The notes under the pieces are model-generated. The model searched no databases. It had not been told where the DNA came from and saw only the letters and a list, made by a program, of their open reading frames with translations. A program made the translations under genes and the position numbers. A DNA stretch of 64,000 bases. Source: Fimbriimonas ginsengisoli Gsoil 348. GTDB lineage: Bacteria; Armatimonadota; Fimbriimonadia; Fimbriimonadales; Fimbriimonadaceae. Below, one piece after another: positions 24,860-36,406 of this stretch. The DNA lies in contig NZ_CP007139.1 of the NCBI RefSeq assembly GCF_000724625.1, positions 1 through 64,000 on the forward strand, written 5' to 3'. The stretch's first letter is position 1; the number at the start of each line of letters is the position of its first letter.

Positions 24860-26128
24860 TCAAGCGAAGTGGGTCAGGGCTCTCCATTTGACCGACCACC
24901 GGCCGTCTCGTTTCGTGAGGAGATAGGTGCCGGTGTTCATGTGGAAATTGGGAAACGTAACGAGGACGACCGCCGAATCGTGAGAGTGGCTGTATCCCGG
25001 CAGAGTGATGTGAACCCAAGCTCGCCACCCCTCCGCGCGGCCGGGATATGGCCTCTGAAACCTTCCTTGTGAGTTAACGTGGTTCAAATCCACTCGCGGA
25101 TCTGCGGGTCGATAGCCAGACATTGGGGCTGACGATGCATTGCGATTCACCAGGCTTCTCCGCATTTCGAGTGAAATTTCGTTTGCGTGCTCGAGATCTA
25201 GCTCCGAGTTGATCTGGCTATCAGCGAAACTCTCGTCGATATCCAGGTTCGCGTCACCGACGAGGACCGACGCCGGACCTCGAGGGCGGACTTTCTCATC
25301 GCCATAGGAGCAGAGATCGGTGAGCACCGTGTCAAGCACCTCTGCGTCCTCGGGACGATAATCGGAGGGAGCCGCTTTCGACTTCCTATTCGGAGAGTTG
25401 GACTCGCGTAGCGACTCCGACCATCTCTCTTTGCGCGATCTGCTTTTTCCTCCGGCCCTCCGTAATAAGTCCGCGTTGAGGGTGTTAAGGACATTGCTCG
25501 CCATTTCGAGTGGCAACTGATGGCCAGGGCGCCGGAAGTTGGGATCAGCGCCCCGGCTAAGAAGCAGCCGGACCACACTCGGTTTCCCTTGCCAAGCTGC
25601 CATCGCGAGGGGAGTATCGCCGCTGGTGCCGTTGATCGGCGCCCCCCGGTCCAGTAGTAGGGCAATCATCGACGGGTCGCTTCCAGCGGCCGCGCCGCTG
25701 AGGGGCTGATTCCCTCCCGCGTCGGCATGCCGTATATCGGCGCCTCGGTCGAGAAGATACCTAACGAGCTTACGATCACCTCGATAAATCGCCGCGTTGA
25801 GGGGGATCTCCCCATTCAGTCCCACACCGTTGATATGGGCTCCGCACTGGAGGAGAAGACGGACGATCGCGAACGCGCCTTGCGCGGTCGCGATTATCAG
25901 AGTTGTATTTCCGGGATACAGCTTGCCGCCTTCGACGCCATCGGCGAGCGAAATCTTCGCTCGAAGTAATTCGGTGCCGTTTGGGTCAGCGCCAGCTCTC
26001 AAGAGTTCCCGCACCGCGTCGACATCGTGCCGTTTGACGGACGCGATCAGAAAGGGCGTTTTCCACTGGGCGTGACGGCAAACCACGCAAGCGATGAAAG
26101 CGGTCACCATCAAAAGATTGATGGTCAC
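24860..26128 (-). CDS. Ankyrin-repeat protein
   Basis: A 422-residue protein with an N-terminal hydrophobic segment (INLLMVTAFIACVVC) and five or six ankyrin repeats over about residues 25-215. Clear units include DAVRELLRAGADPNG, AIVRLLLQCGAHING, KLVRYLLDRGADIRH, MIALLLDRGAPING and SVVRLLLSRGADPN. The C-terminal half is not repetitive; it has a charged linker and a domain ending HITLPGYSHSHDSAVVLV...GRWSVKWRALTHF, which I do not recognise. The ankyrin part suggests protein-protein binding, perhaps at the membrane. It stands alone. Confidence 0.85.
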   Translation of the reverse strand: MTINLLMVTAFIACVVCRHAQWKTPFLIASVKRHDVDAVRELLRAGADPNGTELLRAKISLADGVEGGKLYPGNTTLIIATAQGAFAIVRLLLQCGAHINGVGLNGEIPLNAAIYRGDRKLVRYLLDRGADIRHADAGGNQPLSGAAAGSDPSMIALLLDRGAPINGTSGDTPLAMAAWQGKPSVVRLLLSRGADPNFRRPGHQLPLEMASNVLNTLNADLLRRAGGKSRSRKERWSESLRESNSPNRKSKAAPSDYRPEDAEVLDTVLTDLCSYGDEKVRPRGPASVLVGDANLDIDESFADSQINSELDLEHANEISLEMRRSLVNRNASSAPMSGYRPADPRVDLNHVNSQGRFQRPYPGRAEGWRAWVHITLPGYSHSHDSAVVLVTFPNFHMNTGTYLLTKRDGRWSVKWRALTHFA

Positions 26129-26157
26129 TTAGGCCATTGCGTCACCCACATCGTCAA

Positions 26158-26382
26158 ATGATGAGGATGCCCAATCTAACGCACGTCGAATCAAGCGCCA
26201 TCGAGGCGGTCGGGTACGACCCGGTGCGTCGTTCGCTGTACCTGCGGTTCGTTAACGGCGGACGCTACGTCTACTACGGCGTACCGCAGGAAGTTCACAA
26301 AGATTTCATGGCCGCCCCCTCAAAGGGACAGTTCTTCGCCCACCACATCCGGCCGGTGTTTACCCGATACAGCGAATGGTGA
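26158..26382 (+). CDS. KTSC domain protein
   Basis: A small protein of about 74 residues matching the KTSC domain: HVESSAIEAVGYDPVRRSLYLRF, GGRYVYYGVPQEV and SKGQFFAHHIRP. These domains are stand-alone or appended to enzymes such as lysyl-tRNA synthetases; the role is unclear. ATG 26158 or 26161 is the likely start; an upstream TTG at 26137 is less likely. It lies next to a repeat cluster and the rRNA terminator. Confidence 0.72.
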   Translation: MMRMPNLTHVESSAIEAVGYDPVRRSLYLRFVNGGRYVYYGVPQEVHKDFMAAPSKGQFFAHHIRPVFTRYSEW

Positions 26383-26386
26383 CGCC

Positions 26387-26487
26387 GTAGCGTCGGCGTC
26401 CTCGCCGATGAACCCACACGTAGCGTCGGCGCCCCGCCGATGATCCGTTGTCCCGAAGTACACCTGTCGCAGGTACGAGCTAGCCTG
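26387..26487 (+). repeat. Composite intergenic repeat, copy 2 (two B units and a partial A unit)
   Basis: Two tandem family-B units (26387-26415 and 26420-26447; GTAGCGTCGGC, loop, GCCGATGA) are followed by half of the family-A arm (26468-26487). The order B then A is the same as at 4695-4868. Further on, a GC-rich palindrome CCCTCTCCCTC/GAGGGAGAGGG (about 26512-26555) precedes the rRNA terminator. Confidence 0.8.
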
Positions 26488-26575
26488 AGATCCGGACTCC
26501 CTCACCCCCAACCCCCTCTCCCTCCTTCGGATGTACGTGCCGAACGAGGGAGAGGGGGCTCCAGGGCAAAAAAGA

Positions 26576-26605
26576 AAGGCCGGTTCACTTTCGTGAACCG
26601 GCCTT
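26576..26605 (-). terminator. rRNA operon terminator
   Basis: On the minus strand a 13-bp perfect stem (AAGGCCGGTTCAC with GTGAACCGGCCTT) closes a GAAA tetraloop and is followed by a TCTTTTTT tract. It starts 14 bases past the 5S rRNA gene and is the best intrinsic terminator in the window. Confidence 0.93.
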
Positions 26606-26618
26606 CTTCAATTATTAA

Positions 26619-26734
26619 CTGGGCGACGCCCTTATCTCGCGGGCCCCTGCGGACCAACTACTTCCGACGCTGAGGAGCTTAACGGCCGTGTTCGGAATGG
26701 GAACGGGTGTGACCTCCTCGCCATGGTCACCCAG
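26619..26734 (-). rRNA. rrf: 5S ribosomal RNA
   Basis: A 116-base 5S rRNA. The minus strand has the conserved core CACACCCGTTCCCATTCCGA and ACGGCCGTTAAGCTCCTCAG. The ends CTGGGTGAC and GTCGCCCAG pair to form the terminal helix, which fixes the boundaries. It follows the 23S gene by about 80 bases and precedes a strong terminator. Confidence 0.96.
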
Positions 26735-26754
26735 AAATTGTGCAGCGCTAATCG

Positions 26755-26796
26755 CGCTTTGAAAGTTGCACAGTGGCTCAGTAGAAGCAATTCATC
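26755..26796 (-). other. 23S rRNA processing stem, 3' arm
   Basis: This stretch is nearly a perfect complement of 29817-29860 on the other side of the 23S gene; shared runs include AATTGCTTCTACT and GCAACTTTCAAAG. Such stems bring the ends of pre-23S RNA together for RNase III cutting. The mismatches are few, and the pairing leads into the helix formed by the ends of the mature rRNA. Confidence 0.85.
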
Positions 26797-26815
26797 AAAC
26801 ATTCAATACAGCTTT

Positions 26816-29793
<2,978 letters not shown>

Positions 29794-29816
29794 TCTTGCA
29801 GCTCTATCGAATACTC

Positions 29817-29860
29817 GATTAATTGCTTCTACTCAACCACTATGCAACTTTCAAAGAGCG
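29817..29860 (-). other. 23S rRNA processing stem, 5' arm
   Basis: Partner of 26755-26796. Together they form a stem of about 40 bp enclosing the pre-23S RNA. It supports the orientation and the limits of the rRNA gene. Confidence 0.85.
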
Positions 29861-29966
29861 TTCTCGCTGGCCCGCCACTGTTCTTCCGAGCGTCCTCTCC
29901 GCGTTCCTTCCTTTCGGCTCTCTTCGCTTCGTTTTCGCGTCGGCCTCACTGCGGCTGACGAGTGAT

Positions 29967-29995
29967 ATGGTACCCGCGCCCCCACCCCATGTCAA
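29967..29995 (-). promoter_or_regulatory. rRNA promoter
   Basis: On the minus strand a perfect -35 TTGACA (29990-29995) is followed after exactly 17 bases by the -10 TACCAT (29967-29972). The upstream 60 bases include an A/T-rich stretch with an AAAAAATC run, as expected for an UP element. The transcript would begin near 29960 and include the 5' arm of the processing stem. Confidence 0.82.
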
Positions 29996-30245
29996 GGGTC
30001 GATGAAGATTTTTTCGGTTGAAGTCGATTTGGCATGCAGAAAGCCCTTGGAGTTCCAAATAGACCGTGATACAGTAGTAGGTCCGCCCCCCAACTTTCTT
30101 CAAAACCATTGCGTGTCGCGGAAGGCGGGTTTCAGGCGTGAAGTGCGACGAATCGAGCCAATCCACTCTTATCGGTGGATCTCTTCGCGACCCCTCCGAT
30201 CGACTCCCCGGAGGATACTGAGCGCGTGTTCGAACTGGGCGGCAC

Positions 30246-30356
30246 TCGAATCCCGGTTGCTCCTCGGAAGACCTGATTAAAGTGAGGAAGCGAGCCGGCC
30301 GGTCCATCGACCTCGCGGGCATTCAGGCCCTGGAAGAGATTCACGGAAGAGCTTGA
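30246..30356 (+). pseudogene. Remnant of a nucleotidyltransferase C-terminus
   Basis: In one frame this stretch reads SSEDLIKVRKRAGRSIDLAG followed by IQALEEIHGR and a stop. That closely resembles the conserved C-terminal tail (LIxxKRxAGRPxDLxDIxAL) of small nucleotidyltransferases of the AbiEii/DUF6036 type. No intact gene is upstream; the next stretch towards the rRNA promoter has stops in this frame. A second short frame (about 30330-30498, reading FTEELEPVPYEAVARAPRIE) follows in another register and may be another fragment. The region 30000-30540 thus seems to hold broken accessory genes. Confidence 0.4.
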
Positions 30357-30544
30357 ACCGGTCCCATACGAAGCCGTGGCGAGAGCCCCGCGGATCGAAA
30401 TCGCCCGTGGAACCACCTTCGATCAGCTCATGCTATGGCTCGACGACATGCTTGCAGCATTTGCCCACTTGCCGCCCGACAAGCACGGCACGCCCTAGAC
30501 GCCAGAAAACCACAATGCCCAGCGCCGTAACGCCCAGCGCCAAC

Positions 30545-31021
30545 TTAATGCATCTCTCGGTCGCCCAGCATCAACTGGATCTGGTTGATCTGGCCGAGGT
30601 GGTAGACCATGTTCCAACTTGGCAGCGACAAGATGTCGGCCATCGTCATGGATACGCCGCCGCCAAACGGCATGTGGACTTCCTGTTCCAAGTGGTCGTC
30701 CGGAAAGGATGAGATGGCGGCGCAGAGTTCGGACATCGATTGGCGTGCGGCCTCGACGCACTTCTCTACCGTGTCGAAACTCTGGCGCAGTCGAAGCGCC
30801 TCGCGCCGGGCGTGGGCGTCGAACTCGGGCGGCTTGCCGTCTCGGATGATCGGCAGGAACCAGGCGCCGCTCGTCGCGATCTCCTGCATCTGGCTCAACA
30901 CCGACCGCGCCTCCGCCATCGGGCACCATTCCGCATGGTCGGCCGGAACCGCCAAGGCGGCTCGACAGACGTCGTCGAGCGCCTTCTGGGTGGACCGCAC
31001 AACCTGATCCTGATATCGCAT
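30545..31021 (-). CDS. DinB-like protein
   Basis: A 158-residue helical protein of the DinB/YfiT four-helix-bundle group, putative metal-dependent enzymes often found in stress or thiol metabolism. The recognisable part is the C-terminal helix with WNMVYHLGQINQIQLMLGD; usual members have more histidines in this region (HxxHHRGQ), so the metal site may be altered. The start ATG overlaps the transaldolase stop by one base (TAATG), so the two genes are co-transcribed. Confidence 0.7.
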   Translation of the reverse strand: MRYQDQVVRSTQKALDDVCRAALAVPADHAEWCPMAEARSVLSQMQEIATSGAWFLPIIRDGKPPEFDAHARREALRLRQSFDTVEKCVEAARQSMSELCAAISSFPDDHLEQEVHMPFGGGVSMTMADILSLPSWNMVYHLGQINQIQLMLGDREMH

Positions 31022-31683
31022 TACGGCTCGAGGATATGTAGGCCGGCCTTGTTCCAGTCGTCCAAGAATTGCTTGAGACCTTTGTCGGTGAGCGGATGCT
31101 TAAACAGCATCGACATGATTTTGAGCGGCATAGTCGCGATGTGCGCGCCGGCCTGGATCGCCTGCACCACGTGCAGGGGGTGGCGAACGGAGGCCACGAG
31201 CACTTCACTCTTGAAATCGTAGGTGTGGATCATGTCCACCGTGTCCCGCACTGCCACCATTCCATCGTCGGAGATATCGTCGACGCGGCCGACGAAGTTG
31301 GAAATGAACGTCGCGCCCGCCTTAGCGGCGAGGAGGGCTTGGGAAACGGAGAAGACCAGCGTGCAGTTCGTCCGAATGCCGCGGTCGGAAAGGGTTTTGA
31401 TGAGCGAGACCCCCGGCTCGATGAGGGGAACCTTAACCACGATGTTCGGGTGCCATGACGCAACTTCGAGCGCTTCCTTAAGCATGGTGTCGTAGTCGGT
31501 GGCGACCACTTCTGCGCTGATCGCTCCGTTCGGAACGAGCTCGCAGATCTTGAGCACGGTTTCCTTGAACTGCTTTCCGCTCTTGGCGATCAGCGTCGGG
31601 TTTGTAGTCACCCCGTCCAACACACCCCAGTCGGCCGCCTGCCGCACTTCTTCGATATCGCCGGTATCCACGAACAGCTTCAT
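31021..31683 (-). CDS. tal: Transaldolase (TalC/fructose-6-phosphate-aldolase type)
   Basis: A 220-residue class I aldolase of the small transaldolase group. It transfers a dihydroxyacetone unit between sugar phosphates in the pentose-phosphate pathway, or cleaves fructose 6-phosphate. Seen: MKLFVDTGDIEEV, GVTTNPTLIAKSG, the Schiff-base Lys84 in NIVVKVPLIEPG, GIRTNCTLVFSVSQALLAAKAG and the phosphate-binding SNFVGRVDD. The size matches the decameric TalC subfamily. ATG 31683 is the standard start; the open frame upstream crosses a REP repeat. Confidence 0.94.
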   Translation of the reverse strand: MKLFVDTGDIEEVRQAADWGVLDGVTTNPTLIAKSGKQFKETVLKICELVPNGAISAEVVATDYDTMLKEALEVASWHPNIVVKVPLIEPGVSLIKTLSDRGIRTNCTLVFSVSQALLAAKAGATFISNFVGRVDDISDDGMVAVRDTVDMIHTYDFKSEVLVASVRHPLHVVQAIQAGAHIATMPLKIMSMLFKHPLTDKGLKQFLDDWNKAGLHILEP

Positions 31684-31699
31684 TTCGAATTGAAGTATA

Positions 31700-32437
31700 C
31701 GCTCCGCCGGAGCGCGGACGTCCCGTCCGCCCCCCGGACCCCGGGCGTCCCGCCCGGCCACTGCCTGATAAAATAGTTGCGCTATGCCCGAAGGCCCCGG
31801 CAGATATTCTCGCGGTTACCTTCCGCATATGAATCTGAGCGAAACTCCGCAGTTCATTACCTGGCGCCTGGCCGACGCCCTGCCGGTAGATTTGCTTCAC
31901 CGATGGGAGGCCGAGCTGGAAAACAACCCGCCCGACCAAATAAAGCGAGAACTTTGGAGACGAATCGAAAACTTCATCGATGCCGGCCACGGCTCGGAAA
32001 TTCTTCGGCACCCGATGGCGGCCCGGGCGGTGCAGGAGTCTCTCGCCTTCAACCACAACCGGAAATACCGCTTGCACAACTGGGTCGTGATGCCGAACCA
32101 CGTGCACGTGCTCTTAACCCCGATAGGCGGGCACCAGCTTGGAAACATCGTCGGCCCCATCAAGAGCTTTACATCAAAGGAAATCCACCGGCTTCTGGGA
32201 GGGAGCGGCCCGCTTTGGCAAGTCGATTATTTCGATCGGTGGATTCGAGATGAGAAGCATCTTGGACGCGTTGCTTCCTACATCGAGTGGAATCCAGTGA
32301 AGGCGAAGCTTTGCCAGGACCCAGTTTTGTGGCCCTGGAGTTCGGCCAATGAGGCGGCGCACTCTCGGCTTGAGGGACGTTAGGGCCGGGCGGGACGCCC
32401 GGGGTCCGGGGGGCGGGCGAGACGCCCGCGCTCCGCT
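31700..32437 (+). mobile_element. REP-flanked RAYT element 2
   Basis: An intact-looking REP/RAYT unit. The left repeat (31709-31759) and the right repeat (32384-32437) are inverted copies: GGAGCGCGGrCGTCyC, CCCCCCGGACCCCGGGCGTC and CCGCCCGGCC. The left side also has a CGCTCC/GGAGCG hairpin at 31700-31714. The right repeat begins at the base after the transposase stop codon. A transposase-free copy of the same repeats is at 10643-10698, showing that the family has spread. Confidence 0.9.
31784..32383 (+). CDS. REP-associated tyrosine transposase (RAYT)
   Basis: A 199-residue Y1/HUH transposase of the REP-associated type. The active-site HxH is in WVVMPNHVHVLLTPIGGH, and the catalytic Tyr is in the conserved segment VASYIEWNPVKAKLC. 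The subgroup marker DYFDRWIRDEKHLGRV and the ending WPWSSANEA are present. All key residues look intact. A TAAAAT box at 31769-31774 is 9 bases before the start. The gene sits between inverted REP repeats, so it probably mobilises them as single-stranded DNA. Confidence 0.93.
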   Translation: MPEGPGRYSRGYLPHMNLSETPQFITWRLADALPVDLLHRWEAELENNPPDQIKRELWRRIENFIDAGHGSEILRHPMAARAVQESLAFNHNRKYRLHNWVVMPNHVHVLLTPIGGHQLGNIVGPIKSFTSKEIHRLLGGSGPLWQVDYFDRWIRDEKHLGRVASYIEWNPVKAKLCQDPVLWPWSSANEAAHSRLEGR

Positions 32438-33089
32438 AGGCAAGCGCTTTCGCGGCAGTGAAGAGCTGATCCGCGTAGAAGACTCCGTCATCGCCGCCTT
32501 CGGCGCGTAGCTTCTCGCAGAACTGCTCCAGACAGGACGCTCCGGTTTCTAGGCGGTCCGTCAGTAAGGAGTACCCCTCGGCGAGCATCGCGTTGGCCGC
32601 ATCTCCATACCTGTCCGCGTGGTAGCGATACCGTTGGAAAGACTCCCGAGCTTCCGGCCAACGGCGGCGGACGAGGTGGAAGGCGCCGACGATAAAATGA
32701 GCGCTAGCCATGGGCTGGTCGCTCCGTTGAAGCTCGATGGCGAGGCGAAGGTTCTCATCGGCGGCATACTCGCCAAAGGAAAGCGCCTCCTCATCGATCT
32801 CAATTCCCGGCTCATCCCAGCCGGGCCATGAGAAGGAGGCGAGGTCGTAGTACATCCCCTTCGCCGCTCCGATCAGCTCCGGCGACCCGGTATTTCGGGC
32901 CTGCTCCAAGGCATAGGCAATCCCGGTGGTAAGCGCCGCGCGAGACGCGGCCAGGTTCTTATCCTTCCAATAAAGATCTTTGCCGAGGCGGTGATACGCC
33001 TCGGCGGCATCCTTCGGCTTCTGAACTTCGATGAGGCTCTGTACATCAGCCAGGTTTCCGGCGATCATGAGTTCGCGCAACTGCTCCAC
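32436..33089 (-). CDS. Hypothetical helical protein (TPR-like)
   Basis: A 217-residue soluble protein with helical repeats resembling degenerate TPRs: AAEAYHRLGKDLYWKDKNLAASRAALTTGIAYALEQA in the first half, then QPMASAHFIVGAFHLVRRRWPEARESFQRY. No enzyme motif is seen. It is divergent from mnmE, with 37 bases between the starts. The stop codon lies in the right end of the RAYT-2 repeat. Function unknown. Confidence 0.65.
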   Translation of the reverse strand: MEQLRELMIAGNLADVQSLIEVQKPKDAAEAYHRLGKDLYWKDKNLAASRAALTTGIAYALEQARNTGSPELIGAAKGMYYDLASFSWPGWDEPGIEIDEEALSFGEYAADENLRLAIELQRSDQPMASAHFIVGAFHLVRRRWPEARESFQRYRYHADRYGDAANAMLAEGYSLLTDRLETGASCLEQFCEKLRAEGGDDGVFYADQLFTAAKALA

Positions 33090-33126
33090 GCACGTAACTT
33101 AGCACGCGACCGCCCCATAATTTGCC

Positions 33127-34425
33127 GTGCTCTTCGACACTATCGTTGCGCCGATCACGGGCCAACCCCCGGCGGGGGTGGCGTGGGTTCGGTTGAGCGG
33201 ATCCGAGGCCTGGTCGATCGCAGCCCAAGTGTTTTCCCCTTGGCCGGACGAAGTCGAACCGCGAAAGGCGCTCTACGGCCGATATGCCGCCGGAGACGAC
33301 GGACTGGCCCTTCCCTTCTCTGCTGGACACAGCTACACGGGGGAAGAGAGTGTGGAGCTATCCATGCACGGTTCCCACGCCTCGGTTCGCGCCGTCGTCG
33401 ACGCTTGTCTGGCGGCCGGGGCCCGCCTGGCGGAGCCGGGAGAGTTCACCCAACGAGCGTTTTTGAATGGACGGATCGATCTAACCCAAGCGGAGGCCGT
33501 GCGGGAGACGATCGAGGCGCTGACGGAGAATCAGCTTCGGCAGGCCGGCCGCAATCGAGACGGCGCCCTCCGGAACGAGATCGAGGAGGTCCGAGGCGAA
33601 CTGCTTCGCATACTCGCGGCCATCGAGGCGAGCGTCGACTTCAGCGAGGAGATCGGGGAGTTCGACCGCGAAGGAGCGCTTGGGAAGTTTCGCGGCATCC
33701 ACTTCCGGATCGCTCATCTCCAAAAGGAATCCGAGGTGTCCCGGATCGTACGCGAGGGGTATCGAATCGCTATCGTCGGGCCACCGAACGCGGGCAAGAG
33801 CTCGCTCTTGAACCGTCTGTTAGGAACAGAGCGTTCGATCGTGACCGCGATTCCGGGTACCACGCGCGACTTTGTCGAGGAGCGGGCCGATTTCGGCGGC
33901 GTCGCGGTAGTTCTGATCGACACTGCCGGCTTGCGGGAAACCAGCGATGAGGTGGAGGCGATCGGAGTCGAGCGCACCCGTCGAATCGCCGAAGGGGCGG
34001 ATGAGATTTGGTACGTGTACGACGGGAATCTAGGCCTGTCCAGTGACGAAGCGGACGAGTTATCGGCGTTCGGGCGCAAGGCAACTCCGGTCGCCAACAA
34101 GTCGGACCTTGGACCAGCGCAATGGCCGGGGATCCCGATCTCGGTCAAGACTGGAGAGAATTTGGACTACCTCGTGCAGTTTGTGCGGGTCAAAGTAATG
34201 GCGAACGCACCCGAAATCGCCGTCAACGAGCGTCAAGCCTCGGTGCTTGCCGAAGCCGTCGCTGTTGCCCGCGACCTCCAAGCTGCGCTCAAAGGCAATA
34301 GCCCCGACGACCTGCTGAGCGTTCTCTTCCAGGACCTGATCGCGATTCTCGGCCGCATCACCGGCCAAACCGCCGAACCCGACATGATCGACCGAATCTT
34401 CCACGACTTCTGCGTGGGGAAATAG
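33127..34425 (+). CDS. mnmE: tRNA modification GTPase MnmE
   Basis: MnmE, with MnmG, builds the carboxymethylaminomethyl group on uridine 34 of tRNAs. The 432-residue protein has the N-terminal tetrahydrofolate-binding domain (DTIVAPITGQPPAGVAWVRLSG, EPGEFTQRAFLNGRIDLTQA), the inserted G domain with G1 GPPNAGKSS (218-226), the G2 TTRDF, G3 DTAGL and G4 NKSD, and the C-terminal helical domain ending FCVGK with the essential Cys429 (usual FCIGK). The start is GTG 33127; CATAAT (33116-33121) ends 5 bases before it, so the message is probably leaderless. mnmG is not adjacent. Confidence 0.95.
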   Translation: MLFDTIVAPITGQPPAGVAWVRLSGSEAWSIAAQVFSPWPDEVEPRKALYGRYAAGDDGLALPFSAGHSYTGEESVELSMHGSHASVRAVVDACLAAGARLAEPGEFTQRAFLNGRIDLTQAEAVRETIEALTENQLRQAGRNRDGALRNEIEEVRGELLRILAAIEASVDFSEEIGEFDREGALGKFRGIHFRIAHLQKESEVSRIVREGYRIAIVGPPNAGKSSLLNRLLGTERSIVTAIPGTTRDFVEERADFGGVAVVLIDTAGLRETSDEVEAIGVERTRRIAEGADEIWYVYDGNLGLSSDEADELSAFGRKATPVANKSDLGPAQWPGIPISVKTGENLDYLVQFVRVKVMANAPEIAVNERQASVLAEAVAVARDLQAALKGNSPDDLLSVLFQDLIAILGRITGQTAEPDMIDRIFHDFCVGK

Positions 34426-34540
34426 GGGGAAGAGGTATTGCGGTTTTGTCCTCGTTGTTCCTTCCACGAGGGGAATCTAAGAACACACCTCGGCCACCCT
34501 CGCAGCAAGCTACCAGGCGACCAAAGTAAACTTCTGCGTT

Positions 34541-36376
34541 ATGAGAGTCGCCGTCCTTCCCTTCAACGCTGCCGAGGGGACTAAGCCTGCGTATGGCCGT
34601 CAGTTTGCCGCTTTTGCGGCCGAACAGCTTCGTGCCCACGCCCAGGCCGACATTAATCCCGTCAGCTATCTAAGCCAGATCCAAGACGAGGACGGGACCA
34701 CGCGAATGGCGTTCGTCAACATCGCGGACGAGCTCCTTCCGTACGAACAGCTCAAAGACCTTTTCGAGCAGGCCGAAGTGGACTTGGTCATGGACGGGAT
34801 GCTTTCGCAAACCGGCGAAACGTTCGAGATGACCGTCCGATTCCATCAGAAGGATAACGAGACGGCGATCGACCAAGAGACGATCTCGTTCCAAGAGTCG
34901 GACATCTTCAATCAGCTTCACCGCCTCGTGAAGCGTTTGGCCGACCATGCCGAGATCGGTCTTCCCGAAATGCTGGCGGGCGAGACGATGGAGTTCGGCA
35001 CCGAGAACCCGCAGGCGTTCCTCGACTTCCTCGAGGGATACGATTCGCTGAACTACATTCAACAGGCAAACGGGTTGGTCGCCCATGAGTTCTCGCCCGA
35101 AGGAGCCTACACGGCCCTTCTTTCCGCTATCGAGAAGGATCCGAAGTTCGAGGGCCCGTACGCGGTGCTTGTTCAGATAACCCGCGCGTGCGCCCACTTC
35201 CGAATCGGCACCTTTGAGGCGGCGGAAGCCGCGCTCAATCGAGCGATTCAGATTGCTCCCGATCAAGTTGGCGCCTACTTCGCCCTTGGCGAGCTACATC
35301 AGTCGGTCGGCTCGCTGAACAAGGCGTCCGAGTTCCTGGAGAAAGCGGTTCAGAAGGAGCCGAACGATCCGGGCCTGATCAACCGCCTCGGCGCGATCCA
35401 GATGCAGCTCGGGATGCCCGTCAACGCAGAACGAAACTTCCGAAAGGCGATGGACCTGGAAGACGACGAAAAGCCGAGCGCCGATTTCTTGGCGATGGTT
35501 CTGCAGCAGCAGGGACGCGAGCACGAGATCCCCGGCGTGTGGAAAGGAATCGTGGAAAAGAACCCGCAGAACGGGCTCGCCCAGGCGAAGTACGCGATTT
35601 CGTTGATTCAGGCCGGACGCGAAGCCGAGGGCGAAGCGGTCTTCGAGCGAGCGCTGGAAACCGTAGACGATTCCACCGCCATAAAGCGTTTCTACGCCCC
35701 GGTGCTCGCCCAAAGGGGAGAGCACGACCGGGCGATGGATTTCTACGAGGACGTCCTCGACGTCGCTCCGACCGAGATTCCCGTCCTCATCGAATACTCG
35801 CAGACGCTGGAAGCGGCGGGACGAGAGTTTGAGGTTCCGGCCGTTCTCAAGACGATTCTCGGAGCGAATCCGGACGCCAACACCCGCGCCCAAGCGCTCG
35901 CCCGGCTCATCGAGCTGGAGCAGCCGAAGCGAGCAGAAAATGTGGATCAGGCGCGGCAGAAGATGGAGGACGGCGATTTCAACGGCGCCCTCGCCCAACT
36001 TAAGCCGATGCGTAACTGGCTCGCCGATTATTGGAAGCTATGGGCGCTCCTCTCCTCGTGCCATAACCGCCTTGAGCAATTCCCGGAGGCCGAAGAGGCG
36101 GCTCGCCGTTTGCTCGAGATCTATCCCGGTTGCGAGCCCGCGTTTGGCGAGCTTCGCGAGGCGCTGAACGGGCAGGGAAAAGACGAGGAGGCATACCAAA
36201 TCATGCGCTTCGCCGCCGCCAACAATCCGGGCTCTCTACCGATCCACATCAATCTCGCTCTCGCGGCGAAGAGGTTTGGCCAGGAGGAAGAGGCTCGCGG
36301 CTTGGCGCGCCAGATTCGGGAAGCGGTGGGGCCAAACCCCGAACTCGATTTAGTATTGAGCGAAATCGAGCGCTAG
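34541..36376 (+). CDS. Large TPR protein
   Basis: A 611-residue cytosolic protein. Residues 1-160 look like the alpha/beta domain found in FlgO/TolB-like or adenylate-cyclase-associated proteins (MRVAVLPFNAAEGTKPAYGRQFAAFAAEQL, then VDLVMDGMLSQTGETFEMTVRF). From about 195 onward there are at least eight TPR units, for example AEAALNRAIQIAPDQVGAYFALGELHQS and ASEFLEKAVQKEPNDPGLINRLGAIQ. No signal peptide. Such proteins are scaffolds; the partner is unknown. TAAACT at 34527-34532 ends 8 bases before the start. Confidence 0.8.
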   Translation: MRVAVLPFNAAEGTKPAYGRQFAAFAAEQLRAHAQADINPVSYLSQIQDEDGTTRMAFVNIADELLPYEQLKDLFEQAEVDLVMDGMLSQTGETFEMTVRFHQKDNETAIDQETISFQESDIFNQLHRLVKRLADHAEIGLPEMLAGETMEFGTENPQAFLDFLEGYDSLNYIQQANGLVAHEFSPEGAYTALLSAIEKDPKFEGPYAVLVQITRACAHFRIGTFEAAEAALNRAIQIAPDQVGAYFALGELHQSVGSLNKASEFLEKAVQKEPNDPGLINRLGAIQMQLGMPVNAERNFRKAMDLEDDEKPSADFLAMVLQQQGREHEIPGVWKGIVEKNPQNGLAQAKYAISLIQAGREAEGEAVFERALETVDDSTAIKRFYAPVLAQRGEHDRAMDFYEDVLDVAPTEIPVLIEYSQTLEAAGREFEVPAVLKTILGANPDANTRAQALARLIELEQPKRAENVDQARQKMEDGDFNGALAQLKPMRNWLADYWKLWALLSSCHNRLEQFPEAEEAARRLLEIYPGCEPAFGELREALNGQGKDEEAYQIMRFAAANNPGSLPIHINLALAAKRFGQEEEARGLARQIREAVGPNPELDLVLSEIER

Positions 36377-36406
36377 ACCCGTCTCCACTTCGAGAGAGTA
36401 TCGAGC

